NCBI RefSeq assembly: GCF_001889165.1
Contig: NZ_CP016020.1
Span: 1,958,501 to 2,022,500 of the forward strand
Direction of reading: 5' to 3'
Length of the DNA stretch: 64,000 nt
From: Bacillus weihaiensis
Lineage (GTDB): Bacteria > Bacillota > Bacilli > Bacillales > Bacillaceae
Shown here: in pieces, positions 54,212 through 63,084 of the stretch
How the letters are laid out: every line of letters starts with the position of its first letter
How positions within the stretch are numbered: position 1 is the stretch's first letter
Translations under genes and position numbers: made by a program
The notes under the pieces: generated by a model
What the model saw: only the letters and a program-made list of their open reading frames with translations
Database searches by the model: none
Told to the model about the DNA's origin: nothing

Positions 54212-54241
54212 TGAAACTTTATCACAACTCTCTCACTCTAA
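54212..54241 (+). promoter_or_regulatory. Candidate ECF-type promoter of the sigma operon
   Basis: TGAAAC (54212-54217), 16 bases, then CACTCTAAT (from 54234). TGAAAC is the usual -35 of bacillar ECF sigma factors and the spacing fits; the -10 deviates from CGTCTA. It would allow autoregulation. Confidence 0.4.
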
Positions 54242-54273
54242 TAAGCGGAAATCAGAAAGGGGGTTATAACGAG

Positions 54274-54822
54274 ATGAAGGAAATGAAGCTTGTGAGAAAG
54301 GCAATTAATGGAGATAAGAAATCTCTAGAGGAGCTTCTTATTATACATGGAAATCAGTTGTATCGGACCGCTTATTTGTATGTGAGAAATCGCGAGGATG
54401 CCTTAGATATAGTTCAAGAAACTTCCTATAAAGCCTTTCTATCTATTGGACAATTAAAAAATGAAAAGTTCTTCTTAACGTGGTTAACAAAAATACTTAT
54501 AAACTGTTCATATGATGTATTAAAGAAAAGGAAAAGAGAATTCCCTGCGCAAACTATAATGGACCATTCCTTACCTAGTAAGAGGGAAAAAAGAGAAGAA
54601 ATCCTGGATTTGTTAGACGCAATCACTAAGCTGAATGAGAAACACAAAAATGCAATTATTCTTTTTTATTTTCATGATTTACCTATAAGTGAAGTAGCCA
54701 AAGTGTTGAACTTACCTGAAAATACAGTAAAAACGTATTTAAGTAGAGGGAAAGAGCGGTTAAGAAAATTGTTAGGAGGACTGGATACTAATGGAGAAAA
54801 CATCATTTCAAAAAGTATATGA
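54274..54822 (+). CDS. ECF-type RNA polymerase sigma factor
   Basis: 182 residues from ATG 54274 (AAAGGGGG upstream; an earlier GTG at 54211 falls in the promoter region). Region 2 is 'NQLYRTAYLYVRNREDALDI' and 'VQETSYKAFLSIGQLKNEKF', with 'FLTWLTKILINCSYDVLKKR'. Region 4 is 'KNAIILFYFHDLPISEVAKV' and 'LPENTVKTYLSRGKERLRKL'. It directs RNA polymerase to a stress- or envelope-related regulon. It overlaps the next gene, its likely anti-sigma factor, by 32 bases. Confidence 0.9.
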   Translation: MKEMKLVRKAINGDKKSLEELLIIHGNQLYRTAYLYVRNREDALDIVQETSYKAFLSIGQLKNEKFFLTWLTKILINCSYDVLKKRKREFPAQTIMDHSLPSKREKREEILDLLDAITKLNEKHKNAIILFYFHDLPISEVAKVLNLPENTVKTYLSRGKERLRKLLGGLDTNGENIISKSI

Positions 54823-56164
54823 AGAGATTGAAGTACCAGAAGATGATGTCCTAAAGGCAATAGTCTCGGGGAAGAATCGCGCAGGTGATGTAACAAAAGC
54901 AAGTAAAAGAACAGGATTACGAAAATTAGTATGGTCATCGGTTGCAGCAGCAACGATCTTAATTTCTTCAAGTTTCATCTCTCCTTCCATATCACACGTA
55001 ATGGCAAAAGTACCGTGGCTCGGGGATGTATACACTGCTTTCAATGATACAGTGGGGCGAAGTTTACATACCAAAGATTTGATAACAGAATTAAATCAAT
55101 TCTCAACTTATAAGAATATAGACGTATCGATTACAAATGCTTATTATGATGGAGCCATAATAGGGGTTACTTTTACTGTGAAGGGTAGCGTGACGACGGA
55201 AGAAGATGGGAGGGTTGAAGGGTTTTATGAAATATTTGATGGTAAGGGTGGAATTTCAGATAGTAAAGAATTCATTTATATGGAGCCTACCGAGGACGGC
55301 TATATAGGGCATATTCAATTAAGCTATCCAAAATCTGAGCTACCAAAAGAAGCTTCTTTTCCACTTGAATTCAAGAGGATAGGTAAAGTGGAAGGAAGTT
55401 GGCGATTTGATGTTCCGATAAACCAGTTACCATTTGAAACCCTCCTTGTAGACAAAGCAACAAGGAAAGCGGAAGCGGGAGTTTCTGTCCATTTCGATAC
55501 CATTATTCAGGGTAAAGCTTCAACAGCGATTAATTATACTGCAACTTTTCCACAAGTAGGAAAAAATGACCAAGTGCGATTAAAGGCGTATGATGACCAA
55601 GGGAAGGAAATAACCATTTCAAAAGACGGAATTGATCTTGAAACCGTAAAAGAGGACAATAAAATTATCGTTAAAGGCAGAAGTATTATTCCAGCTTCAT
55701 TAGCGGGAGAAACTAGTTATATAGAAGTCGTTCCTGAAGTAGCATTAAGTGAACCTGACCATATCGTATCAGTAGATGAAGCTACACCTATTGAATTACA
55801 TGCAAAAAGACAAGATTTACAGGTGAAAATAGAAAAGATGACTGTTCAGGAGAATAGCCTCACTATTGATTTTCAACTAAATGATGGGAACGCTATGGGA
55901 AAGCCTATATCATTTTTTGAAGATTTTGCCCGCAATGATATTACTTTAGTTAAAGAGTCAGAAAAAAATTTATATCAAGATCAGAAATCGATTAAACACA
56001 CAGTCAAAACAATAAGTAAAGATGACTTGCGATTTACACGTACCTTTGACATGACTCATTTAAAGAATTTCACTAGTACTGACTATGTTATAAGAGTTAA
56101 TATGGAAGCCATGAGTATCAACATTCCGGTTAAATTAGAGAAGATTAAGATTGATATGAAATAG
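54791..56164 (+). CDS. DUF4179 anti-sigma-like membrane protein
   Basis: 457 residues. The N-terminal 45 residues (MEKTSFQKVYEEIEVPEDDV) face the cytoplasm and probably bind the sigma factor. One membrane segment follows (LVWSSVAAATILISSSFISP). The DUF4179 domain follows ('LGDVYTAFNDTVGRSLHTKD', 'NQFSTYKNIDVSITNAYYDG') and a second beta domain forms the rest outside. Overlap with the sigma gene is the usual layout for bacillar sigma/anti-sigma pairs. The role as anti-sigma factor is by context. Confidence 0.8.
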   Translation: MEKTSFQKVYEEIEVPEDDVLKAIVSGKNRAGDVTKASKRTGLRKLVWSSVAAATILISSSFISPSISHVMAKVPWLGDVYTAFNDTVGRSLHTKDLITELNQFSTYKNIDVSITNAYYDGAIIGVTFTVKGSVTTEEDGRVEGFYEIFDGKGGISDSKEFIYMEPTEDGYIGHIQLSYPKSELPKEASFPLEFKRIGKVEGSWRFDVPINQLPFETLLVDKATRKAEAGVSVHFDTIIQGKASTAINYTATFPQVGKNDQVRLKAYDDQGKEITISKDGIDLETVKEDNKIIVKGRSIIPASLAGETSYIEVVPEVALSEPDHIVSVDEATPIELHAKRQDLQVKIEKMTVQENSLTIDFQLNDGNAMGKPISFFEDFARNDITLVKESEKNLYQDQKSIKHTVKTISKDDLRFTRTFDMTHLKNFTSTDYVIRVNMEAMSINIPVKLEKIKIDMK

Positions 56165-56171
56165 GAGAAAA

Positions 56172-56209
56172 AAGACGCTTAGATTCTGTTCAATGAATCT
56201 AAGCGTCTT
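56172..56209 (+). terminator. Terminator of the sigma/anti-sigma operon
   Basis: A perfect 15-bp stem AAGACGCTTAGATTC (56172-56186) with GAATCTAAGCGTCTT (56195-56209), 8-base loop. The T-run is weak on plus. Confidence 0.85.
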
Positions 56210-56432
56210 CTTACTTATTGCCAAACACACCTTTCTTTATATACCGTAAAATGATATGAAAGATCCATTTCATCACAAACACACAAGAATGACACTCAAA
56301 TAGTTGTCATTTTTATGAATTGTTGTATAATTACCTTTCGTAAAAATGTATAATAATGTCGAAATAATGATAAAATTATCCAACTTATAGGAGCATTCCT
56401 GTAATGAAGAAATTTGAGGATTGAAACAAAAA

Positions 56433-56510
56433 GAGCCCTCTTGGTATAGTGCGAGGTGTCCGCAGCTGATCAGCACTAAGGACCCTTAATTAAGTAACCA
56501 AGGAGGACTC
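56433..56510 (+). ncRNA. Structured leader of the IS110 transposase; candidate bridge RNA region
   Basis: GAGCCCTCTTGGT (56433-56445) pairs with ACCAAGGAGGACTC (56497-56510), nearly perfectly. This hides the AAGGAGG ribosome binding site of the transposase. Inside, TAGTGC (56447-56452) pairs with GCACTA (56473-56478). In IS110-group elements a recombinase-guiding bridge RNA is encoded in this left non-coding end. The structure is seen; the bridge RNA role is inference. Confidence 0.55.
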
Positions 56511-56513
56511 AAA

Positions 56514-57797
56514 ATGAATTATACACAAAATCACAAAATCTCTCAAATTACACCTTCAACTCTTATTGTAGGCATTGATATAGCCAAGGACAAACACGTA
56601 GCACGTGCTCAAGATGACCGAGGCATCGAGTTCGGGAAACGCTTGATCTTTGTAAATCGAATGCATGGCTTTCAAAAACTAGTGAATTGGGCAGAAGATC
56701 TTCGGAAGGAAAATGCCAAGGATCACGTCATTATTGGCGTAGAACCTACTGGTCATTACTGGTTTAGTCTAGCTTATTTTTTAGTAGCTAAAGGTTACGA
56801 TTTCGTAGTTGTAAACCCAATGCACGTTAAGAAAAGTAAAGAGCTTGACGACAATTCCCCTACTAAAAATGATACAAAGGATGCCCGTGTCATTGCACAG
56901 TTGATTAAGGATGGCCGATACTCTGTACCAAACCTCTTAGATGGCATTTATGCCGAATTAAGAGAAGGCGTCAAATTACGAGATCAGCTTATTAAACAAC
57001 TGATGACAATAGAAGGACGCATCCAAAACCATATTCAACGCTATTTTCCTGAATTCTTTGATGTGTTTGGGGACTGGGAAGGAAAAGCAGCCTTTTCTAC
57101 GTTGCGATTGTTTCCGTTTCCGTCTCAAATTAAAGAACTAACACCGGAAGAAGTGTTAATGAAGTGGAAGCCATATGTTCAACGAGGTGTGGGAATTAAG
57201 CGAGCGACCAAGCTAGTAGAAGCTGCCCGAAAGAGTATTGGGATTCAAATCGGTATTCAGTTTGCCAAGCGAGAATTAGATTATCTCCTTGAGCAGTATG
57301 AGTTATATAAACAACAGGTAGAACAATTAGATACGGAGCTTGAAGCTCTAGGGGAAACACTTCCCTTAGCTAAACAAATGATGAAGATATCAGGATTGGG
57401 ATCTACCACAATCGCTTTATTCTTCTCTGAGGTAGGTGACATTACAAAGTACAGTCACCCCCAACAATTAGTCAATTTAGCTGGTCTATCATTACGAGAA
57501 CACAGCTCCGGTAAATTTAAAGGTCAAACTCGGATAACCAAGAGAGGGCGAAGCCGTCTGCGACGAGCCTTATATTCGGCTATTCGTCCGTTAGTCGCGC
57601 ATAATCCAACGTTTAAGGCCTTGCATCAATACTATACAACACGATCTGAAAAGCCGTTAAAAAAGCAACAGTCACTCATTGCCTTGTGTTGTAAGTTACT
57701 ACGTGTGTTGTTTGTCATTGGACAAAAACAATGTGAGTTTGATGGATCTAAACTATTAAGTGGATTAAATCAAAAACATTTATTACAGGCTGCTTAA
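56514..57797 (+). CDS. IS110-family transposase
   Basis: 427 residues. The N-terminal RuvC-like DEDD domain shows Asp in 'LIVGIDIAKDKHVARAQDDR', Glu in 'VIIGVEPTGHYWFSLAY' and the two Asp of 'NDTKDARVIAQLI'. The C-terminal Tnp20 domain has 'MKISGLGSTTIALFFSEVGD', 'QLVNLAGLSLREHSSGKFKG' and 'ITKRGRSRLRRALYSAIRPL', with a conserved Ser. The length is normal, and no stop or frameshift is seen, so the element may be active. Confidence 0.95.
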   Translation: MNYTQNHKISQITPSTLIVGIDIAKDKHVARAQDDRGIEFGKRLIFVNRMHGFQKLVNWAEDLRKENAKDHVIIGVEPTGHYWFSLAYFLVAKGYDFVVVNPMHVKKSKELDDNSPTKNDTKDARVIAQLIKDGRYSVPNLLDGIYAELREGVKLRDQLIKQLMTIEGRIQNHIQRYFPEFFDVFGDWEGKAAFSTLRLFPFPSQIKELTPEEVLMKWKPYVQRGVGIKRATKLVEAARKSIGIQIGIQFAKRELDYLLEQYELYKQQVEQLDTELEALGETLPLAKQMMKISGLGSTTIALFFSEVGDITKYSHPQQLVNLAGLSLREHSSGKFKGQTRITKRGRSRLRRALYSAIRPLVAHNPTFKALHQYYTTRSEKPLKKQQSLIALCCKLLRVLFVIGQKQCEFDGSKLLSGLNQKHLLQAA

Positions 57798-58197
57798 AGA
57801 TTTAAAAAAACAGTCTAAAAACATTTTATTTCTCTACAAACACCAATAGTGCAGAGTTGGAGCATATTTTTTCCATTCGGGCAATAGACCCAGCATAGGA
57901 GCATTTCCAACCTCCACCTCATGGATACGCAGGACGAAGGAAAGTATGGATACGATCCGGAGAGATATGGGAGGGTTAGCGACCGTGATTTGTGTGGAGA
58001 TTTCCTAGCACGGTTATACACTTATTTTCCAAACTAATCCTGTTTGGTAGATAGGATGGTCCCTAACCTGTAAATAATTTATAGAAATTCAAATGATATC
58101 CAGTAATTTGGGTGAGTCAACTAGATGGTAGTTATGAAATATTGAGAATACACGAGTATTTGGAAGGAAAATTAACTTTATTGAGGGAGGGATTAAT
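57798..58197. other. Right non-coding end of the IS110 element and flank
   Basis: 57840-58020 is GC-richer and structured-looking (CCAACCTCCACCTCATGG, ACGATCCGGAGAGATATGGG, AGGGTTAGCGACCGTG). It probably forms part of the element. From about 58030 the sequence becomes AT-rich and holds only the ribosome binding site GGGAGGGATTAAT of the next gene. Confidence 0.5.
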
Positions 58198-58557
58198 TTG
58201 AAAATTAACTTCTTTATTCTAATGATAATATTTGTTATAGTACCTGGTTGTTCGCAAAATTCAGCTAATGATAGCAACAAGTCAATCGTGGAAAGCAGCT
58301 CAAGTGGTTCCCATAAATCACTACTCTTTGTTAATGGAGTTGAACTACAAACAATAGGAGAAACTGCTGAAGAATTAGACCTAGAACCAGCTGAACTGAT
58401 AGGAACGGTGAAAGAAAAACTCAATATTGAGGAACGTCCTAAAAATAATCTAACTTCTAACTATTTGGAGGTAGGAACTGAAATTTATTCGGTTAAAGGG
58501 AAATCGGATGTAGTTTTAGCAAAGAAAGAGAATGGAGAATATGAAGTCTTTGAATGA
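58198..58557 (+). CDS. Small lipoprotein
   Basis: 119 residues from TTG 58198 after AGGGAGGG. The signal peptide MKINFFILMIIFVIVPGCSQ has a lipobox (VPGC). A Ser-rich linker is followed by 'LLFVNGVELQTIGETAEELD' and 'YLEVGTEIYSVKGKSDVVLA', a small domain that resembles bacillar lipoproteins of unknown function. It would sit on the outer membrane face. Confidence 0.7.
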   Translation: MKINFFILMIIFVIVPGCSQNSANDSNKSIVESSSSGSHKSLLFVNGVELQTIGETAEELDLEPAELIGTVKEKLNIEERPKNNLTSNYLEVGTEIYSVKGKSDVVLAKKENGEYEVFE

Positions 58558-58609
58558 CTCTAAGATTGAATACAATATAGCAGCAAATTAGCATTATCAT
58601 CTAGAGGGC

Positions 58610-58870
58610 TTGTTGTATGAAGAGATTCAAGAATATTTAACCCACCAATTAAAGATGGCTGATGAAGATCGACAGATCTTCACAGAATCAGCATTAAAGA
58701 AAATTTTCAAGGAAACCCGCGGCATTCTGCGTCTAACAAATCGTTTATGCACAGAATGCCTCCTAGACGCGGTATCCAGAAAAAAAACAAGAGTTAGTCG
58801 ACGAGGATTGGTTGAAAGAGTCATCGATGACTATAATTATTTGGACCTTGCAGGGTCCTTTTCTTTTTGA
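58610..58870 (+). pseudogene. C-terminal fragment of a transposon-type AAA ATPase (ExeA/TniB-like)
   Basis: 86 residues: 'EIQEYLTHQLKMADEDRQIF', 'TESALKKIFKETRGILRLTN' and 'RLCTECLLDAVSRKK'. This is the lid and C-terminal helical part of AAA ATPases that accompany DDE transposases or resemble ExeA. Walker A and B are absent, so only the end of the gene remains. No partner transposase is nearby. Confidence 0.7.
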
Positions 58871-58942
58871 GATTAAAATAATCGGAATAAATTTTTCAAT
58901 GGTATTTTAATCTATACCATCGGAATTAGCAAAAATAAAAAA

Positions 58943-58993
58943 GAAACGAAACCATCGGTGGCGAAAACCTTTAGCCAACGACACTTTCGTTTC
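58943..58993. other. Long imperfect hairpin
   Basis: GAAACGAAA (58943-58951) pairs with TTTCGTTTC (58985-58993); inside, TCG/CGA and TGGC/GCCA continue the stem around a loop GAAAACCTTTA. It lies between the ATPase fragment and the phage HNH remnant. Possibly a terminator or an element end. Confidence 0.6.
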
Positions 58994-59011
58994 CGAAGTC
59001 TCCGTCATTGA

Positions 59012-59273
59012 ATAGTACTCTTAACAGCATTAGATCGTGATAATTATGAGTGTCAAGAAATGTAAAAGGCAAGGGAAAGTTTACACCGACAAATAGGATC
59101 CAGATAAACACAAACGTTTAGATGTAGATCATATCAAAGAGATCTATACACATCCTGAACTTGCTCTTGATTTAGATAACTTAGAAACACTTTGTATTAG
59201 ATGTCATAACAAAAAACATAATCGTTTTAAATTTAAAAAGAAAAAGAATAAGTGGGATGATGAACGATGGTGA
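59012..59273 (+). pseudogene. Phage HNH endonuclease remnant
   Basis: It reads 'LLTALDRDNYECQE', then after one extra A 'CKRQGKVYTDK', stop, 'DPDKHKRLDVDHIKEIYTH', 'ALDLDNLETLCIRCHNKKHN' and ends 'DDERW'. C-x-x-C, DVDHI and CxxCHNKKH are the HNH metal-site motifs. One frameshift and one nonsense codon make it inactive. It precedes the terminase genes, the standard phage order. Confidence 0.8.
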
Positions 59274-59411
59274 GCTTACCCCCCGCCTAAAGATTTCAGT
59301 GTTTTTAAAAATTCTGGGGAACGGTAAGGGGGAGTGTACTGTCGGATTTTTTCGGCCATATATGTATGACCCCCTCCCCATTTGTGAGTTTGATTGAAAT
59401 GAGGTGATAAT

Positions 59412-59768
59412 TTGGAAGACGTTAACAATCGTGAGGTTCTTGTTACAAAAGAAAAAAATCGATTAAAAAGATTATTTAAAAATATCCCACAAAACAAACT
59501 TAGAGTTGTTGAAGGTTTAATAGTTCAGGCAGCAAGATTACGAATTTTATTAAACGAAATGTGGATAGATATATCTGAGAACGGGGATTATGAAATGTTT
59601 TCTCAATCTGATAAAGCAGAACCTTATGAGAGAGAACGTCCAGTTGCCAGATTATACAACACTCGTGATCAGTCATATCAAAGAATAATAAAACAACTCA
59701 CTGATTTATTGCCAGATGAAAATGACAAAGAAGAAGTGAAGAAATACACATTTAGTGATCTTATATGA
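59412..59768 (+). CDS. Phage terminase small subunit
   Basis: 118 residues from TTG after GAGGTGATAA. 'NREVLVTKEKNRLKRLFKNI', 'LIVQAARLRILLNEMWIDIS' and 'RPVARLYNTRDQSYQRIIKQ' match the small terminase subunits found between HNH and large terminase in siphophages. It would recognise the packaging site. It overlaps the large subunit start by 4 bases. The gene itself is intact, but its partner is dead. Confidence 0.8.
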   Translation: MEDVNNREVLVTKEKNRLKRLFKNIPQNKLRVVEGLIVQAARLRILLNEMWIDISENGDYEMFSQSDKAEPYERERPVARLYNTRDQSYQRIIKQLTDLLPDENDKEEVKKYTFSDLI

Positions 59769-61449
59769 TTAAGCAAAAGTATGTTGATGAATATATAAAA
59801 CTTTATCGTTCTGGAAAGGTAATGTTTAATAAAGAAAGAGAAATGTTAATTGATTACTTAGAACAATATGTACTAAATAGGGACGATTTATATTTTGATG
59901 ATGAAATGATTGAGAACTGTATTAAGTTTGGGGAGAAGTGGTATTTCCCTTTACAGCCATTTCAAAAGTTCTAAATTGCTTTCATTTTTTTATTTTTCAA
60001 AAAAAATAATCGTGTCTTTTACCGTAAGTTCCTTTGGATGCTAGGACGAGGTGGAGGAAAGAATGGTTTAATTTCTGTTATTATCCACTTCCTAATTAGT
60101 GAGCTGCACGGAATTGAAGATTACAACATATCAGTTGTTGCAAATAGTGAAGATCAGGCAAAGACATCTCCAGATGAAGTTCATAAAACAGTGAAAAGAC
60201 ACTAGGTTTTGTTGAGAGCATTTAAAACAACATTAACGCAAACTGTATCAAAGGTGACAGGAAGTATTCTTAAATTCAGGACTTCTAATGGAGAAACGAA
60301 GGATGGTCTTCGTGATGGAGCAGTAGTATTTGATGAGATTCACCAATATGAATCAAATAAAGACGTTCGTGTTCATATAAGTGGTCTTGGAAAAAAACCT
60401 AATCCTCGTGAGTTTTACATTGGAACAGATGGGTATGTGCGAGAGGGTTTTTTAGATAAATTAAAAGAAAAAGCAATGAAAGTATTGAAAGGGTTAGCCC
60501 GTGTTAATGCTGTTTTCCCTTTCATTTGTAAACTCGATGCTGAAGGAGAAGTAGAGGACCCTTCAAATTGGGAAAAAGCAAACCCTATGCTAAGTGAACC
60601 AAGAAGTGATTATACAGATGGCCTATATGAAACTATTAAAGAGGAATTCGAGGACTTAGAAGACGATCCATCTAACCGTGAAGAGTTCATGACAAATCGT
60701 ATGAATTTTCCTGTTACGGACCTTGAACGTTCAGTTGCAAAGTGGGAAGAAATTTAAGCGACAAATCAACCACTACCTAATCTAATCGATAAAGAATGTA
60801 TTGGCTGCTTAGACTTTGCAAGTATTCGTGATTTCGCTGCATGTGGTCTAATTTTTAAACACGAAGGGAAATTCCCATTTATTACACATTCTTTTGCCTG
60901 TAAAGAGTTTGTTGATAAATACTACGGATACTCAAGAAAAAATGATGAAGAAACAGCTAAAAAACAAAAATTCGAACCAATTAGAGAGTGGGAACAAGAT
61001 GGCCACATCACTGATTTGGACGAAGAAACAATTAATCCAAAACATGTAGTGGAATGGTTCGTTAAAAAGAGAAAGTATTATAACGTAAAAAAATCACTGG
61101 AGATAACTTCCGTATGGAGGTTTTGAAAGAACCATTAGAGAAAGCTGGATTTGAAGTGGAGGTAATTCGAAATCATAAGGCTATTCATAGTTTACTTGCT
61201 CCACGAGTTGAATTAGGTTTTGCAAATCGGTTATTTATTTTTGGAAACAATCCTTTAATGCGTTGGTATACAAATAATGTCCTAGTGAAAATAAAAAAGG
61301 ATGGAAACAAAGAATATGAGAAGGAAGAACCTATTCGTTGGAAAACCGATGGATTCCAAGCATTTGTTTGTGGCTTGTACAGAATAGATGAAATAAGTGA
61401 ATACGACTTAGATAATTCTTTAGATGCACTAGACGATTTAGACTTTTAG
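59765..61449 (+). pseudogene. Phage terminase large subunit, interrupted
   Basis: About 560 codons recognisable as one gene: 'RDDLYFDDEMIENCIKFGEK', 'FLWMLGRGGGKNGLISVIIH' (Walker A), 'GAVVFDEIHQYE' (Walker B), 'CLDFASIRDFAACGLIF' (nuclease Asp) and 'RWKTDGFQAFVCGLYRIDEI'. In-frame stops at 59972 (TAA), 60203 (TAG) and 60755 (TAA), and a frameshift at the A7 run near 61090. All domains are present, so decay is recent by substitution, not deletion. Confidence 0.9.
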
Positions 61450-61468
61450 AGGGAGGTGAGGGGAGAGC

Positions 61469-61531
61469 GTGGGTTTTCTAGATACTGTATTAAGACGTAT
61501 TAGAGAATTGGAAACTCACCATTACAACTAA
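61469..61531 (+). pseudogene. Phage portal protein, N-terminal stub
   Basis: GTG 61469 after GAGGTGAGGGGAG reads MGFLDTVLRRIRELETHHYN and stops. This is the usual start of portal proteins placed after the large terminase. The rest of the portal and the head genes are missing. Confidence 0.55.
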
Positions 61532-61550
61532 AGATAACAAAATCGCGATA

Positions 61551-61700
61551 ATGGAGTTAAGAGCAAATGAACATATTTTCCTTGAAGAGTTTGAACTAAA
61601 CAAAAATACAGCAATTTGGACAGAGATATCTGAGGAGAAAGAAATTACATATACATATAAATACTACGATATGGATGGGAGCCTAATTGAAAATAATTAG
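61551..61700 (+). CDS. Small hypothetical ORF, possibly phage remnant
   Basis: 49 codons: MELRANEHIFLEEFELNKNT, then 'AIWTEISEEKEITYTYKYYD' and 'MDGSLIENN'. The frame is open a little upstream (KDNKIAI). No ribosome binding site. Looks like the tail of a phage or accessory gene; family not recognised. Confidence 0.35.
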   Translation: MELRANEHIFLEEFELNKNTAIWTEISEEKEITYTYKYYDMDGSLIENN

Positions 61701-61839
61701 CTATCGCGTCAATAATTGGAAATTTGGCTTTATTTTTTGAGGCTTCTCTTATATTCGAAAAAAAGAATACTATTTCTATAAAAATTAACCGAGCTTATGA
61801 AGAATTTTACTTATAGTAAAGGGGGCGTAAATGAAAAAA

Positions 61840-61959
61840 GAGGCTGGGACAGAAGTGCCTGGCACCTTATCGTAACGGCTATATGTACGAACTGATTTAT
61901 CTAGTGCACACAATAGTTTGTATCGGAGGGTGCCTGGCTCTTTGTTTTGTCCCAGTCTC
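61840..61959. repeat. 120-bp palindromic-ended intergenic repeat, copy C
   Basis: Starts GAGGCTGGGACAGAAG and ends TTTTGTCCCAGTCTC. It is the reverse complement of 49217-49336 with two base differences, 12.5 kb away. It contains GTGCCTGGCACC, a motif common in bacillar intergenic repeats. The 61960-62211 stretch that follows shows nothing else. Confidence 0.9.
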
Positions 61960-62211
61960 CAGCAGTTATCAGAAGTATTTCTGAAAACATTCTTTTCTAT
62001 GCCTCCCACTTACTTGAGCATAAATACGTGTTAGTTCACTCTCATGCCCTATTAAACTTTGAATGACTAAAAGTAGGGCACCGTTCTTCAATAAAGCTGT
62101 GACTTAATTGGTGTGGTGCGGAAGGATTTCTTAATTTATACATGCATGACTGGAGTTCCCTTTAGTTAAATATCTTGTTTTCAATACAATTCAATGAGGA
62201 ATAGTAGACAA

Positions 62212-63084
62212 TTAATGAATATCGCGTTTGCTAAAATTCCCACCTTTAACTTCTGCAACATCATATACAGTCACAAAGGCACCTTCATCGATTTCATTAA
62301 TAATTTCCTTTAATTTTGTTTCCTCTAAACGATTAATGACACAGGTAATTTCTTTAAATTTCTCGTGAGAATAGCCCCCATAAGCTTCCTTATAGGTTGC
62401 ACTTCGACCTAAACGATCACGAATCGTTTTGACCAGCAAGTCAGGCTCTGTCGTAATAATTTGAAATGTTTTTGAGCCACTTAAACCTACTTCAACTATA
62501 TGTATTACTTTTGATGCGATAAAATAAGCAATGGCAGATAGAATAGCTCCTTGTAGCCCGAACACAGTCGAGACGAAAATAAAGACAAAGATGTTTAAGA
62601 AAAGAATAAGATCACTAGTCCCAAATGGTAATTTCCTAGAAAGTAGGACCGCCAGCATATCAATGCCATCTAATGCGCCACCATTCCGTAATGCTAGTCC
62701 CATACCAAGACCAAGAATGATTCCACCAACAACGGTAACTAACAATGTATCGCCTTCAATAATTGCGGGGATATGATGCATAAAGCTAGTCCCAGCAGCT
62801 AATGAAATGATTCCTAAAATAGATAAAATCGTAAAGGTTCTTCCAATTTGTTTATAACCTAACCAGAGGAAAGGGATGTTTAAAACGGTGATTAAGATTC
62901 CCAGTGGTACGTTAAAAAGCTGTGAACCTACGATACTTAAACCAGTTACGCCTCCATCAGAAACATTATTTGGAATTAGCACAGTTTCCAGTCCATATGC
63001 AGCAATAATACCACCGATCATAACCATTAATCCTTGTAACGTTTTTCTAATCTTTTGTGGTTTATGTGTTTTCTTCATACTCAT
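62212..63084 (-). CDS. YitT family membrane protein (DUF161 + DUF2179)
   Basis: 290 residues. Five to six hydrophobic segments hold the conserved 'IPNNVSDGGVTGLSIVGSQL', 'GIILGLGMGLALRNGGALDG' and 'IDMLAVLLSRKLPFGTSDLI'. The last 80 residues are a cytoplasmic DUF2179 domain ('TTEPDLLVKTIRDRLGRSAT', 'GGYSHEKFKEITCVINRLEE'). The full family length is present. GAGG lies before the ATG. Transport function is assumed but not known. Confidence 0.9.
   Translation of the reverse strand: MSMKKTHKPQKIRKTLQGLMVMIGGIIAAYGLETVLIPNNVSDGGVTGLSIVGSQLFNVPLGILITVLNIPFLWLGYKQIGRTFTILSILGIISLAAGTSFMHHIPAIIEGDTLLVTVVGGIILGLGMGLALRNGGALDGIDMLAVLLSRKLPFGTSDLILFLNIFVFIFVSTVFGLQGAILSAIAYFIASKVIHIVEVGLSGSKTFQIITTEPDLLVKTIRDRLGRSATYKEAYGGYSHEKFKEITCVINRLEETKLKEIINEIDEGAFVTVYDVAEVKGGNFSKRDIH

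Larger units (their letters stand above)
56430..58020 (+). mobile_element. IS110-family insertion sequence (ends not precisely placed)
   Basis: An intact IS110 transposase with a structured left leader and a 3' non-coding stretch of about 220 bases. IS110 elements lack clear terminal inverted repeats and target duplications, so the ends cannot be fixed here. The GC-richer part extends to about 58020 (GAGGATACG..., CACGGTTATAC). Confidence 0.65.

Noticed and set aside
54672-54971. 99-codon minus-strand ORF
   Set aside because: Antisense to the sigma/anti-sigma overlap, both of which are well-supported genes.
61785-62009. 74-codon minus-strand ORF
   Set aside because: Most of it is the 120-bp intergenic repeat; no ribosome binding site and no family likeness.
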